Shown here: positions 1 to 8,127 of the stretch, in pieces
How positions within the stretch are numbered: the first letter of the stretch is position 1
How the letters are laid out: every line of letters starts with the position of its first letter
DNA from: CAYQQQ01 sp964420125
Lineage (GTDB): Bacteria > Actinomycetota > Acidimicrobiia > Acidimicrobiales > Microtrichaceae
Reading direction: 5' to 3'
Length of the DNA: 64,000 bases
Assembly: GCA_964420125.1 (NCBI GenBank)
Contig: CAYQQQ010000012.1
Location: 73,442 to 137,441 of the forward strand
Program-made: the position numbers and the translations under genes
Notes under the pieces: model-generated
Told to the model about the DNA's origin: nothing
Seen by the model: only the letters and a program-made list of their open reading frames with translations
Databases searched by the model: none

Positions 1-220
1 CGGGTAGGAGCACGACATCGATCTCGGTGGCGAAGCCCGCCATCGCCTCGTCGACGGAGTTGTCGACCACCTCGTAGACCATGTGGTGCAGACCCGCCGG
101 CCCGGTGGAGCCGATGTACATGCCCGGGCGCTTGCGCACCGCCTCGAGTCCTTCGAGCACCTGGATGGCATCGGCGCCGTAGCTGTTGGGAACATCCGTG
201 CCGGTGGGTTCGGTGCTCAA
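1..220 (-). CDS. gyrB: DNA gyrase subunit B, N-terminal fragment (runs off the window)
   Basis: ATPase subunit of DNA gyrase, which introduces negative supercoils. Only the N-terminus is present; the rest lies beyond position 1. The visible part carries the GHKL ATPase opening: YGADAIQVLEGLEAVRKRPG, then MYIG and HHMVYEVVDNSVDEA, which includes the ATP/Mg-binding Asn. No in-frame ATG exists near the start. TTG at 220 lies five bases after a GGAGG at 226–230 and is preferred. TTG at 223 and GTG at 289 are alternatives. It is the last leftward gene of the dnaA–dnaN–recF–DUF721–gyrB block, in the order normal for Actinobacteria. Confidence 0.95.
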   Translation of the reverse strand, partial: MSTEPTGTDVPNSYGADAIQVLEGLEAVRKRPGMYIGSTGPAGLHHMVYEVVDNSVDEAMAGFATEIDVVLLP

Positions 221-481
221 CAACGCCTCCAGAGGCCGAGCGCCGCAACGACCTCGGCTGGATCGCCGGGACGCGGTGGACCACGTCACGACGGAAGATG
301 ATGGGTTTCGTGGACTGCCGATCCGGTGTTGTCCACATGGTGGATCCCTTGTGGATGACCTGTGGATGACTGGTCGATGCCGTCATCGGAGCCGTCGTTG
401 ATCGTACCACCTGCACACCCCCCGGACCTGCTCACCGACGGGTCGCGCGACCCGGTGGGAACCGGCGCGACGGGTCCCTGA
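221..481. other. Intergenic region with three DnaA-box-like sites
   Basis: This 261 bp gap lies between the DUF721 gene and gyrB. It holds TTGTCCACA at 329–337 on the plus strand, and two copies of TCATCCACA on the minus strand at 350–358 and 361–369, spaced 11 bp apart. The last two differ by one base from the TTATCCACA consensus. A TACGAT hexamer (minus strand, 401–406) could be the gyrB –10, which would place the boxes in the gyrB leader. No gene is visible. Roles in origin function or in DnaA control of gyrB are both possible and are inference. Confidence 0.6.
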
Positions 482-946
482 TCAGCCCTGCTGCGTAGGT
501 CGGAGCACGCTCACCCTGACCTCACGCAGCTCGGTGTTCCCGAGCACCGCGTTGGCCGCCGCCACGAGGTCCGAGGCCGCCCAGCGAAGCTGCTCGGCGA
601 CCGCCGGTTCGGTGGTCTCCACCACCATGCACCCATCCCGAACGGAGTGGAGGTGGCACGACGCTGCCAGTCGACCACCCACCAGCAGGGTCCAGTTCGC
701 CTGCAGCGTCCGCAGCGCATCCGGGCGCAGAGCACCCAGGAACCGCTGCATCGAAGCCAGCGAGCTCCGCAACGAGACCGGCTCCTCGCGCGGCCCATCC
801 CATGCCGACGGACCCGTCCGGCCCGCCGGCCGGCGCGCTGCGGATCCACCGGCACGTGAGGATCTGGTCATCGCCTCGAACCCTAGATCCCGAACCGTGG
901 AGGCTGCGCCGATGCGAAGGGAGCATCGCCCGGACGCGCCGTTCAC
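482..946 (-). CDS. DUF721 (DciA-like) protein
   Basis: Small protein of the DUF721 family, found between recF and gyrB in most Actinobacteria. The family includes DciA, which helps load or operate the replicative helicase in bacteria lacking DnaC/DnaI. The conserved core follows a basic, Ala/Arg-rich N-terminus of about 55 residues: a segment around LQANWTLLVGGRLAASCHL, then VVETTEPAVAEQLRWAAS. The GTG at 946 overlaps the recF stop (GTGA), which favours translational coupling. An internal ATG at 871 is an alternative start, about 25 residues downstream. The family call is firm; the DciA function is inferred from family and neighbours. Confidence 0.8.
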   Translation of the reverse strand: MNGASGRCSLRIGAASTVRDLGFEAMTRSSRAGGSAARRPAGRTGPSAWDGPREEPVSLRSSLASMQRFLGALRPDALRTLQANWTLLVGGRLAASCHLHSVRDGCMVVETTEPAVAEQLRWAASDLVAAANAVLGNTELREVRVSVLRPTQQG

Positions 947-2043
947 CGGGAACCCGTGGCTCCACCCCGATCCGAGCGGAGCGATCCCGGCGACACCTCC
1001 ACGATCTCGTCCACCTCGATTCCCTCCGGCAACGGTCCCGCGGTGGTGAGGAACGCCTGGCCCTCCGGCAGCGCCCTGACCAACGCCGCGCTGCGGACGG
1101 GGTCGAGCTCGCTGAACACGTCGTCGAGCAGCAGCACGGGCGGGCTACCGTGCTCCTGCTGCACCTCCCGGTGCGTCGCCAGCCTGAGCGCCAGAGCGAG
1201 GCAGCGCTGCTCTCCCTGCGACGCGTGGGTACGGGCCGGCAACCCGTTCAGCACGATGTGCAGATCGTCTCGGTGAGGCCCCACCAGGGTGACACCCCGA
1301 CGGAGCTCGTCCCGGCGCGCCGTCACCAGCGCCTCGTGCAGATCGCCCTGCCAACTCGGCTCGTAGCGCACCTGCACGTCGTGCGCGCTGCCTCCGAGGT
1401 CCGCGTACGCGTGCTGCACTGCCGGCAGGAGCCGGCTGACGGTGCGCGAGCGCAGCTCGGCAAGTCGCGTCCCGGTCTCGGCCGCCTTCGCGTCCCACAC
1501 CTCGAGGGTGATCCGTGCGGAGTCGTCAAGACGGCCACCGACCTGCTTCAGCAGAGCGTTGCGCTGGCGCAGCACCTTCTCCCACTCGACGCGGACGGCA
1601 TCGTCCCGGGCCCGGATCGCCATCGCCGCGTCGTCCACCAGCTCCCGTCGCAGGGAAGGACCGCCCTTGACCAGGTCGAGGTCGTCGGGGCTGAACACCG
1701 TGACACGAAGGGCCTCGCCGAGCGCGGCCGCACCCTGCACGCGCTGGCGGTTCAGCTGGACGCGGTTGCGACCCGCACGTGCGATGTCGGTCTCGATCAG
1801 GACCTCCCGACCATCGCCGAGCACCTCCCCCCGGATGATCGCCCGATCCGCCCCGACCCGCACCAGGGCATCGACCGGTGCGTGGCGGAAGGAACGCAAC
1901 GAGGACAGGTAGCCGATCGCTTCCAGGACGTTGGTCTTGCCGACCCCATTCGGCCCCCAGAGCACGCAGACCCCCGGGGGGCAGTCGAGCGTGGCGGCGT
2001 CGTAGGTACGGAACTGCTGCAGCCAGAGGGTGCGGACCCTCAC
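943..2043 (-). CDS. recF: DNA replication and repair protein RecF
   Basis: SMC-like ATPase that helps load RecA at gaps during recombinational repair. The 366-residue protein has a Walker A motif GPNGVGKT at residues 30–37, the ABC-type signature SQGEQRCLALAL in the C-terminal half, and a Walker B motif LLLDDVFSELD around 304–314, all in RecF order. Length is normal. The GTG start at 2041–2043 overlaps the dnaN stop (GTGA), and its own stop overlaps the next gene in the same way, so dnaN, recF and the DUF721 gene are probably translated as a coupled series. Confidence 0.97.
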   Translation of the reverse strand: MRVRTLWLQQFRTYDAATLDCPPGVCVLWGPNGVGKTNVLEAIGYLSSLRSFRHAPVDALVRVGADRAIIRGEVLGDGREVLIETDIARAGRNRVQLNRQRVQGAAALGEALRVTVFSPDDLDLVKGGPSLRRELVDDAAMAIRARDDAVRVEWEKVLRQRNALLKQVGGRLDDSARITLEVWDAKAAETGTRLAELRSRTVSRLLPAVQHAYADLGGSAHDVQVRYEPSWQGDLHEALVTARRDELRRGVTLVGPHRDDLHIVLNGLPARTHASQGEQRCLALALRLATHREVQQEHGSPPVLLLDDVFSELDPVRSAALVRALPEGQAFLTTAGPLPEGIEVDEIVEVSPGSLRSDRGGATGSR

Positions 2044-3131
2044 GACACCCGTACCGGCATCAGCAGGTACAGGAAGTCGCTGGAATCGATGGATCGGAGC
2101 ATCGCGGGCTTGAGGGCGTCGACGGTGTCGATCGAGACCTCTGCTCCCATCGTGACCTCGAGGCCGTCGAGGAGGTACTCGGGGTTGAAGGCCACCGTGA
2201 GGGGCGTTCCCTCGTACTTCGCGTCGAGCTCCTCGACCCCCTCGCCCACGTCCTGGGTGATCGCACGCAGCTCGAGGAGATCCGGCTGCATCGACAACCG
2301 CACCGGCGACGTCTCCCGGGCCATGAGCTTCACCCGGCGGACCGCCTCTGCGAACGCGCCGCGCTCCACGATCATCCGGTTGGGCTGGGTCTGGGGGATC
2401 AAGCCCCGGTAGTTCGGGAACTCCCCCTCGATGAGCCGCGTCGACAGGTGCAGGGATCCGACCTCGAAGGTGACGTCGCGCTCTCCCAGCACCAGCGTCA
2501 CCTCGGAGTCCTCGCCCAGAGCCCGGGCGACCTCGTTGAGCGCACGCGACGGCACGAGGACCTGTTGGCCCTCCCTCAGCACCGCGGTGCCCGGCAGGTC
2601 CCGCACGGCGAGTCGGTACGAGTCCGTCGAGACCAGCCGGAGCCCTCCCTCCTCGGCAGCCATGAGGACCCCGGTGAGGATCGGCCGCGACTCGTCGCCC
2701 GAGGCCGCCTTGACCACCTGTCGCAGCCCCTCGGCGAGATGGGCGGATTGCAGCGTGACCGACTCCCCCACCGGGGGTGCAGGCAGCGGGTACTCGTCGG
2801 CGGCGATGGCGTTCAGGAAGAACTCAGAACGGCCACCCGACAAGCGGGGTCGGTCGCCTGTCGCGTCCAGCTCGACGGCGCCGGGCCCGAACGATCGGGT
2901 GATGTCGGCGATGAGCTTCGCCGGCAGCACGCACACGCCGTCACCGGAACCGGCGACGGCGACCTCGGTGGTGATCGTGAGGTCGAGGTCGCTGCCCGTG
3001 ACCTTCAGCACGTCGCCTTCGAGCGCCAGGCGAAGGCCCGACAGCACCGGCAGCGCTGCTCGTGTGGTCGAAGCCCGCCCAGCCAACGTGAGCGCTTCGA
3101 CCAGGACGTCTCGTTCACATCGGAACTTCAC
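2040..3131 (-). CDS. dnaN: DNA polymerase III beta subunit (sliding clamp)
   Basis: Ring-shaped processivity clamp for the replicative polymerase. The 363-residue product has the usual length and reads as three repeated clamp domains. It opens MKFRCERDVLVEAL and ends with the canonical FLYLLMPVRV segment, which shapes the pocket for clamp-binding peptides. The start is GTG at 3129–3131, downstream of a purine-rich GGGGAAAGCGAG stretch. It lies between dnaA and recF as in nearly all Actinobacteria. The 262 bp upstream gap to dnaA is the likely origin. Confidence 0.97.
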   Translation of the reverse strand: MKFRCERDVLVEALTLAGRASTTRAALPVLSGLRLALEGDVLKVTGSDLDLTITTEVAVAGSGDGVCVLPAKLIADITRSFGPGAVELDATGDRPRLSGGRSEFFLNAIAADEYPLPAPPVGESVTLQSAHLAEGLRQVVKAASGDESRPILTGVLMAAEEGGLRLVSTDSYRLAVRDLPGTAVLREGQQVLVPSRALNEVARALGEDSEVTLVLGERDVTFEVGSLHLSTRLIEGEFPNYRGLIPQTQPNRMIVERGAFAEAVRRVKLMARETSPVRLSMQPDLLELRAITQDVGEGVEELDAKYEGTPLTVAFNPEYLLDGLEVTMGAEVSIDTVDALKPAMLRSIDSSDFLYLLMPVRVS

Positions 3132-3393
3132 CGTGTCTCGCTTTCCCCACCGCTGTTGCCGTGGATGTGGAACGAATGGCAGCAGTAGTAGGAGGTCCTG
3201 TGGATTGTGGAGAAACTAGCGCGGGCCTTGGCCCGCTTGGTCGCCGTCTCCACAGGTGTGCCACGGCCGTCCCCGTACCACGGCTGTAATTACACGATGG
3301 CCTGTGGACCGCCGATCGGGGTTGTGCATCCGAGGCCGTCGCGATCCCGCTCCCCTGGACATCGCGATCCCCATCCCGCGCGCACCGACGTCA
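3132..3393. other. Candidate oriC (dnaA–dnaN intergenic region)
   Basis: In mycobacteria and streptomycetes oriC lies between dnaA and dnaN. This gap holds degenerate DnaA boxes: on the minus strand TTCTCCACA (3206–3214, 8/9) and CAATCCACA (3199–3207, 7/9), and weaker ones near 3246–3254 and 3303–3311. A 10-bp palindrome TGTAATTACA (3285–3294) sits in a small AT-richer pocket that could aid unwinding. Genes diverge on either side of the dnaA region. The boxes are fewer and weaker than expected, so the flanking clusters at 329–369 and 4799–4831 may contribute. Confidence 0.6.
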
Positions 3394-4773
3394 TCAGCTG
3401 CCGCTGAGGATCTGCTGGATGAGGTTGGTCACGTCCTCGTAGGTCTTGCGCCGCTCCTTCATGAGCTTCGAGACCTTCTCGTAGGCATGGATCACCGTGG
3501 TGTGGTCGCGTCCTCCGAACTGCTTGCCGATCTGCGGATAGGAGAGGTCGGTGAGCTCCCTGCACACGTACATGCCGACCTGGCGGGCGTGGACGAGGTC
3601 TCTGGTGCGGCTCTTGCCCTGCAGTTGGGTGACCTCGAGGCCGAACATCTGCGCGGTGGCGTCCAGGATGATGCCGGAGGTGATCTGTCGCGGCTTCGAC
3701 GAGTTCAGGATGTCCCCGAGGATCTCTCCGGCGAGGGGGACGGTGAGGTTGGCGTCGTTGAGCGCGGCGTAGGCGTTGACCCGGATGAGCGCTCCCTCGA
3801 GCTCGCGGATGTTGTAGGTGATGTTCTTGGCGATGAACTCCAGGACCTCCGGCGGCACGCGGGATCCGGACTGCTCCCCCTTCTTGCGGAGGATGGCGAG
3901 CCGCGTCTCGAAGTCCGGCGGTTGGATGTCGGTGATGAGACCCATCTTGAAGCGGCTGCGCAGGCGGTCTTCCAGTGTGGCGATGGCGTCCGGCGGCCGA
4001 TCGGAGGAGAGCACGATCTGTCGCTGTGCGTCGTGCAGCGTGTTGAAGGTGTGGAAGAACTCCTCTTGGAGCTGCTCCTTGCCTTCCATGAACTGGATGT
4101 CGTCGATCAACAGCACGTCGACCTTGCGGTACCGCTGCTTGAAGTCGGGCTGTGAGTTCTTGCGTATGGCGTCGACGAACTCGTTGAGCATCGTCTCGGT
4201 GGAGATGTACCGGACGCGGAACGTGGGGTAGTTCTCGCGGACGTAGTGGGCGATGGCCTGCAGGAGGTGGGTCTTGCCGAGCCCGGCGCCGCCGTACACG
4301 AACAGCGGGTTGTAGCTACGAGCGGGAGTCTCGGCCACGGAGAGCGCGGCGGCATGGGCGAACCGGTTCGAGGGCCCGATGACGAAGGACTCGAAGGTGT
4401 AGCGGCGCGGAGGGGGATCGTGCGGTGAACCTGCCGGCGACGACCGGAGGTCGAGCGCCTCTGGCGCGTCCGCTGCAGCGGGGTCGCGCTCGGATTCTGC
4501 CGGGAGCTCGATCTGCGGTTCGCCCGGCACCACCTCCAGCGTCACGTGGAGGTCGTGGTGGGCTGTGTCGTCGAGCACGGCCTCGATCAGGCCCACGTAG
4601 CGCTGCTCGATGCGCTGTCGGAGCAGTTGGCTGGGCACCGAGAGGGTCAGGATGTCATCGACGAGGTCCACGGCGAGGACGTCCTGGAAGGTGGACGCCC
4701 ACACAGCCTCGCTGACCTGCTGTGCCAGCGCCTTGGCGGCGGTGTTCCACACATCTTCGGCTTCGATGCCCAC
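3394..4773 (-). CDS. dnaA: Chromosomal replication initiator DnaA
   Basis: AAA+ ATPase that binds DnaA boxes and opens oriC. The start is GTG at 4773: it follows GGGAGGG by eight bases and gives the usual short N-terminal domain I (GIEAEDVWNTAAKAL). Longer upstream readings lack a ribosome site. A Pro/Ala-rich linker separates domain I from the AAA+ core, with GGAGLGKT near residues 161–168 and VLLIDDIQF as Walker B. The C-terminal helix-turn-helix ends in the DnaA signature GGRDHTTVIHAYEKV. Length is about 459 residues. DnaA boxes at 4799–4831 lie in its leader, which fits autoregulation. Confidence 0.97.
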   Translation of the reverse strand: MGIEAEDVWNTAAKALAQQVSEAVWASTFQDVLAVDLVDDILTLSVPSQLLRQRIEQRYVGLIEAVLDDTAHHDLHVTLEVVPGEPQIELPAESERDPAAADAPEALDLRSSPAGSPHDPPPRRYTFESFVIGPSNRFAHAAALSVAETPARSYNPLFVYGGAGLGKTHLLQAIAHYVRENYPTFRVRYISTETMLNEFVDAIRKNSQPDFKQRYRKVDVLLIDDIQFMEGKEQLQEEFFHTFNTLHDAQRQIVLSSDRPPDAIATLEDRLRSRFKMGLITDIQPPDFETRLAILRKKGEQSGSRVPPEVLEFIAKNITYNIRELEGALIRVNAYAALNDANLTVPLAGEILGDILNSSKPRQITSGIILDATAQMFGLEVTQLQGKSRTRDLVHARQVGMYVCRELTDLSYPQIGKQFGGRDHTTVIHAYEKVSKLMKERRKTYEDVTNLIQQILSGS

Positions 4774-4798
4774 AGTTCGCACCCTCCCTGCACCCAAG

Positions 4799-4831
4799 CG
4801 ATCCACAGGTGCATCCACATTCTGTGGAAAA
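4799..4831. promoter_or_regulatory. DnaA-box cluster in the dnaA leader
   Basis: Three boxes lie 26–58 bases upstream of the dnaA start: CGATCCACA (4799–4807, 7/9), GCATCCACA (4811–4819, 7/9) and TTTTCCACA on the minus strand (4823–4831, 8/9). Their position between promoter and start codon suggests DnaA autorepression, or part of a bipartite origin. Confidence 0.6.
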
Positions 4832-4911
4832 CGCTGCTCGCCACCCAGTCAGGGCGGTTCGGCGGGCTCCGACGGTGACGTGTGGCTCCCAGCGGGGAAC
4901 ACGTCCGGCGG

Positions 4912-4940
4912 AATCTAGCCACTCTCCTCACACGGGGCAA
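4912..4940 (-). promoter_or_regulatory. Likely dnaA promoter
   Basis: On the minus strand, a –35 TTGCCC (4935–4940) and a –10 TAGATT (4912–4917) are separated by 17 bases. Transcription from here would give a leader of roughly 130 nt that includes the DnaA boxes. Confidence 0.5.
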
Positions 4941-5038
4941 CCGGATCCGTGACAATGACGCTGAGTAGCCGTTGCCCACCGATGTCAACGCGGAGAGTGA
5001 GGGATGGAGCGACGGGACGGAGAACCGGTCGCCCGTCC

Positions 5039-5060
5039 GGTCGTCGGAGGTCCGACGACC
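5039..5060. repeat. Perfect 10-2-10 inverted repeat upstream of rpmH
   Basis: The arms GGTCGTCGGA and TCCGACGACC flank two Gs, giving a perfect 22-bp dyad. It ends 12 bp before the rpmH –35, an operator-like position. No known regulator site was recognised in it. Confidence 0.6.
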
Positions 5061-5071
5061 ACCGCGTGTGG

Positions 5072-5101
5072 TTGGCACCATCCAGCGTCGTCCTCTAGCG
5101 T
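5072..5101 (+). promoter_or_regulatory. Likely rpmH promoter
   Basis: A –35 TTGGCA (5072–5077) and a –10 TAGCGT (5096–5101) are separated by 18 bases, leaving a leader of about 125 nt before rpmH. Confidence 0.5.
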
Positions 5102-5233
5102 TGTCAGTTGGGACCAACTCGGGCAGGAGCCCGATCAGCCACGAGCCTCCAACGGCTCGCTGGCACCGTGCACCCGGTCGCTGCGGTGCGCTCCTGCCGG
5201 CCATCCGAAACCCCGGTCCATCGTGGAGACGAC

Positions 5234-5368
5234 GTGAAGCGCACCTATCAGCCCAACAACCGCCGCAGGGCCCGCAAGCACGGGTTCCGCCACCGCATGT
5301 CCGATCGCGCCGGCCGAGCCATCATCCGCAGCCGGCGCCGCAAGGGCCGTCACCGCCTGTCGGCCTGA
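5234..5368 (+). CDS. rpmH: 50S ribosomal protein L34
   Basis: The 44-residue basic protein of the large ribosomal subunit opens MKRTYQPNNRRRARKHGFR and continues through RMSDRAGRAI to a basic tail ending GRHRLSA, the complete L34 family pattern. The start is GTG at 5234, behind a GGAG at 5225–5228; upstream in-frame sequence is not conserved. It is divergent from dnaA and starts the block rpmH–rnpA–yidD–yidC–khpB–rsmG, an order kept in most bacteria. Confidence 0.97.
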   Translation: MKRTYQPNNRRRARKHGFRHRMSDRAGRAIIRSRRRKGRHRLSA

Positions 5369-5381
5369 ACGGCGTCCGAGA

Positions 5382-5729
5382 GTGGACGCCGTTCGCCGCG
5401 TCCGAGGGCGCGGGGACTTCCGCATGCTGTCCAGATCCCCCCTGCGCGCCACCGCCGGTGCCGTGCGGGTGGCCCGGACCGACGCGCCCGTGGACGATCC
5501 CGATGCGGTGGCCGTGGCCTTCGCCGTCTCCCGGCGCCACGGATCGGCGGTGCGACGGAATCGCATCCGGCGGCGCCTCCGGGCCGCCGCGGTGGAGCTG
5601 GTGCGCTCCGGCCTGGTCTCACCAGGCACCTACCTGATCAGCCCCAGGAACGAGTCGAGCGCGGAGATGCCCTTCGATGAGCTGCGCGGAGACCTGGCGG
5701 ACGCACTTGGCAGGCTGGCCGGTGGCTGA
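5382..5729 (+). CDS. rnpA: Ribonuclease P protein component
   Basis: Protein subunit that assists the RNase P ribozyme in maturing tRNA 5' ends. The 115-residue product has the family features: an N-terminal VRGRGDFRMLSR segment, and the RNR helix in AVRRNRIRRRLRAA, which contacts the RNA. Position directly after rpmH confirms the call. Its last bases overlap the proposed yidD start. Confidence 0.93.
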   Translation: MDAVRRVRGRGDFRMLSRSPLRATAGAVRVARTDAPVDDPDAVAVAFAVSRRHGSAVRRNRIRRRLRAAAVELVRSGLVSPGTYLISPRNESSAEMPFDELRGDLADALGRLAGG

Positions 5730-5979
5730 GCACGCAGCGACCCCTGCCTCCTCCGGAGCGGCTCGTGTGCTCTCCTGGCCGATCCGGATCTATCAGATGG
5801 CCCGTGCCGATCGCCCCTCGCCGTGTCGCCACGTCCCGAGCTGCTCGACCTACGCACTCGAGGCGCTGGAGGCCCACGGCGCGGGCAAGGGCGCATGGTT
5901 GGCGACGCGGCGGCTGCTGCGATGCCATCCCTGGGGCACCTCCGGCTACGACCCCGTTCCTGAGCGGAAGGCGAACTGA
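5722..5979 (+). CDS. yidD: Membrane protein insertion efficiency factor YidD
   Basis: Small membrane-associated protein linked to YidC-dependent insertion. It has the family core CRHVPSCSTYALEALEAHG, followed by RRLLRCHPWG and GYDPVP, with the conserved cysteines. The chosen start is GTG at 5722, overlapping the end of rnpA by eight bases; a longer reading from 5677 would lie deep inside rnpA. Length is about 85 residues, normal for the family. Its stop overlaps the yidC start (TGATG). Confidence 0.9.
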   Translation: MAEHAATPASSGAARVLSWPIRIYQMARADRPSPCRHVPSCSTYALEALEAHGAGKGAWLATRRLLRCHPWGTSGYDPVPERKAN

Positions 5980-7184
5980 TGTTCGAGACATTCTTCGATG
6001 CACTCGGCGCGGTGCTGAACTTCTTCTACTCCGCGGTTCCCACCGCTCTCGAGGAGTCGATCGGCTTCGGGATCGCGATCATGGGCCTCACGGTCCTCGT
6101 GATGGTCCTCATCACTCCCCTCACCGTGAAGAGCACCAGGTCGATGCTGCAGATGCAGCGCCTCCAGCCGGAGATGAAGCGCATCCAGGAGAAGTACAAG
6201 AACGACCGGGAGCGGATGAACCAGGAGCTCATGGCCTTCTACCAGGAGCACAAGATCAACCCGCTCGGAGGCTGCCTGCCGATCGTGGCGCAGATGCCGG
6301 TGTTCATCGTCATGTACCAGCTGCTGCGAGGCCTGACCACCCGGCCGGGTGGCCTCGGCACGGGAGTGGGCCACATCGCCGGCCAGACCGGTCTGGGCGA
6401 TCCGTTGACGCCCTGGGTGTACACCGATCAGTTCTTCCAGCCCCAGCACCTGAACCCCGACACGACCATGTACAAGGCGCTCGCCGGCACCAACGACATG
6501 AACTTCCTGGGGATGGACCTCGCCCTCACGCCGAGCCAGGCGCTGAAGACGGGGCTCCTGATCGCAGTGCCGTACTTCCTTCTGCTGGCGATCATGCTGG
6601 TCACCGGGATCGTCCAGAACCGCCAGCTCCAGGCCCGCAACACCTCGGGCAACGTGAACCCGCAGCAGCAGGCGATCATGAAGTTCATGCCGTTCTTCCT
6701 GCCGGTGTTCTCCTTCGGATTCCCGGCGGGCCTGGCACTCTACTGGTGCACGCAGAACCTGTGCCGGATCGGGACGAACCACTACATCACCAAGAGCGTC
6801 TACTCGAAGGAGCACGAGGCCCGGGCGAGCTCCGGATCGAACCGCCCGGAGACGTCCGATGCGACGTCTACCAAGAGCACGGCATCTGCGAAGAAGAAGG
6901 CGGGCGATCCGGGTCGGGGGTCGAGCCCTGGCGACAACGGCGCCAGTCGGTCCGGCTCCAAGGGCTCGGGAGCGAAGAAGACGGCGAGGAAGGCGGAGTC
7001 CGGTTCCAAGGGGTCTGCAGCGGAGAAGGCCAAGCCGGACGACAAGGGACCAGGCAAGAGCGTGCGCAGCCAGAAAGCGCACGAGAAGGCGACAGGGCAG
7101 CGCACCTCTGGCTCGACGACATCGAGCTCGGGGCGGCGCTCAGGTGAGCGACGCGGCGGCCCGCGTGCAGGAAAGGGTGACTGA
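5979..7184 (+). CDS. yidC: Membrane protein insertase YidC
   Basis: Oxa1/YidC insertase that places proteins into the cytoplasmic membrane, alone or with Sec. The 401-residue protein is the short Gram-positive type without the large periplasmic domain. It starts with a short segment and a first hydrophobic helix (GFGIAIMGLTVLVMVLI), then a coiled-coil region (MQRLQPEMKRIQEKYKNDRE) and the motif NPLGGCLPIVAQMPVFIVMY. Three further hydrophobic stretches follow. The C-terminal ~130 residues are a Lys/Ser/Gly-rich tail, probably cytoplasmic and ribosome-contacting. The ATG overlaps the yidD stop. Confidence 0.96.
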   Translation: MFETFFDALGAVLNFFYSAVPTALEESIGFGIAIMGLTVLVMVLITPLTVKSTRSMLQMQRLQPEMKRIQEKYKNDRERMNQELMAFYQEHKINPLGGCLPIVAQMPVFIVMYQLLRGLTTRPGGLGTGVGHIAGQTGLGDPLTPWVYTDQFFQPQHLNPDTTMYKALAGTNDMNFLGMDLALTPSQALKTGLLIAVPYFLLLAIMLVTGIVQNRQLQARNTSGNVNPQQQAIMKFMPFFLPVFSFGFPAGLALYWCTQNLCRIGTNHYITKSVYSKEHEARASSGSNRPETSDATSTKSTASAKKKAGDPGRGSSPGDNGASRSGSKGSGAKKTARKAESGSKGSAAEKAKPDDKGPGKSVRSQKAHEKATGQRTSGSTTSSSGRRSGERRGGPRAGKGD

Positions 7185-7185
7185 C

Positions 7186-8127
7186 GTGGAATGGGTGGAG
7201 ACGACGGGCAAGACGGTCGAGGAGGCGCTGGAAGAGGCGCTGGACCAGCTGGGGATCGCTGGTGATGATGCCGAGGTGGAGATCCTGGAGGAGCCTCGCC
7301 CGGGGTTGTTCGGCCGGCTCCGGGGCTCGGCGAGGGTGCGGGCGAGGGTGCGACCCACGGCACCACGACCGAAGCAGGAGCGGCGCCGCCGGGGAGGGCG
7401 CAAGGAGCGCGAGGGGCCCGGCGCGTCGAGCGGCGACTCCAAGGCATCGAGGGGTCGGAAGTCCGATGGGGAGGAAGCCCGGAAGGGACAGCGGGATCGG
7501 GCCGGGTCCCGCGGCGAGCGGGTCGAGGCGGGAAGCGCTGGTCGAGGGGGCCGAGATCGTTCCGGTGGTGCGCAGGAACGACCGCAGCGGGACGAGGACC
7601 CCTCCTCGGAGGAGCCATCGAAGCCCAGCTCGTCACGAGTCGAGGACAAGGAGCGAGACATGATGCCTGAGGCCGAGCAGCGTGAGTCAGGTGAGGTCTT
7701 CCTCTCCGGACTACTGGAGGCCATGGACCTGGAGGGTTCGGTGTCGAGCTCGCTCGACGAGAACGGGATCCTCCGCTTCGAGGTGACGGGTTCGAACCTC
7801 GGTCTGTTGATCGGCCCGGGGCTGGCGACGCTCGATGCGGTGCAGGAGGTCTGTCGCAACGCCATCCAGCGCCAGGCTGCCGGGCGGGAGTACGGGAAGG
7901 TCGAGCTCGACGTCGCCGGTGCGCGCACGGAGCGCAAGCGCGCCTTGGAGGAGTTCACCCGCGCGGAGGCGACCCGCGTCCTCGACACCGGCGACGACGT
8001 GATCTTCGACGTGATGTCGCGCAGCGACCGCAAGATCGTCCACGACGTCATCTCGGAGTTCGAGGGCCTGCAGACCGAGTCGGTCGGGGAGGACCCGCGG
8101 CGACGCGTCGTCCTCCGGCGTGCCTGA
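7186..8127 (+). CDS. khpB: RNA-binding protein KhpB (Jag)
   Basis: Jag/KhpB family RNA-binding protein, usually next to yidC and tied to cell-division and envelope control in Gram-positives. It begins with the Jag_N domain (VEWVETTGKTVEEALEEAL, then GLFGRLRGSARVRARV). A ~110-residue linker rich in Arg, Lys, Gly and Ser follows. The KH domain comes next (NLGLLIGPGLATLDAVQEV), then an R3H domain (ERKRALEEFTRAEATRVLD). GTG at 7186 is chosen because a GGAAAGG lies nine bases upstream and the product starts at the normal Jag N-terminus. GTG at 7177 is an alternative. Confidence 0.92.
   Translation: MEWVETTGKTVEEALEEALDQLGIAGDDAEVEILEEPRPGLFGRLRGSARVRARVRPTAPRPKQERRRRGGRKEREGPGASSGDSKASRGRKSDGEEARKGQRDRAGSRGERVEAGSAGRGGRDRSGGAQERPQRDEDPSSEEPSKPSSSRVEDKERDMMPEAEQRESGEVFLSGLLEAMDLEGSVSSSLDENGILRFEVTGSNLGLLIGPGLATLDAVQEVCRNAIQRQAAGREYGKVELDVAGARTERKRALEEFTRAEATRVLDTGDDVIFDVMSRSDRKIVHDVISEFEGLQTESVGEDPRRRVVLRRA

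Larger units (their letters stand above)
4774..5233. other. dnaA–rpmH divergent intergenic region
   Basis: About 460 bp without a convincing gene. It holds the dnaA leader with three DnaA-box-like sites (4799–4807, 4811–4819, 4823–4831), a dnaA promoter (4912–4940), a perfect inverted repeat (5039–5060) and an rpmH promoter (5072–5101). Open frames across it have no recognisable content. Confidence 0.7.

Noticed and set aside
802..2412. Long plus-strand open frame (536 residues)
   Set aside because: Antisense to recF and dnaN; the composition is the high-GC shadow of those genes with no family motif.
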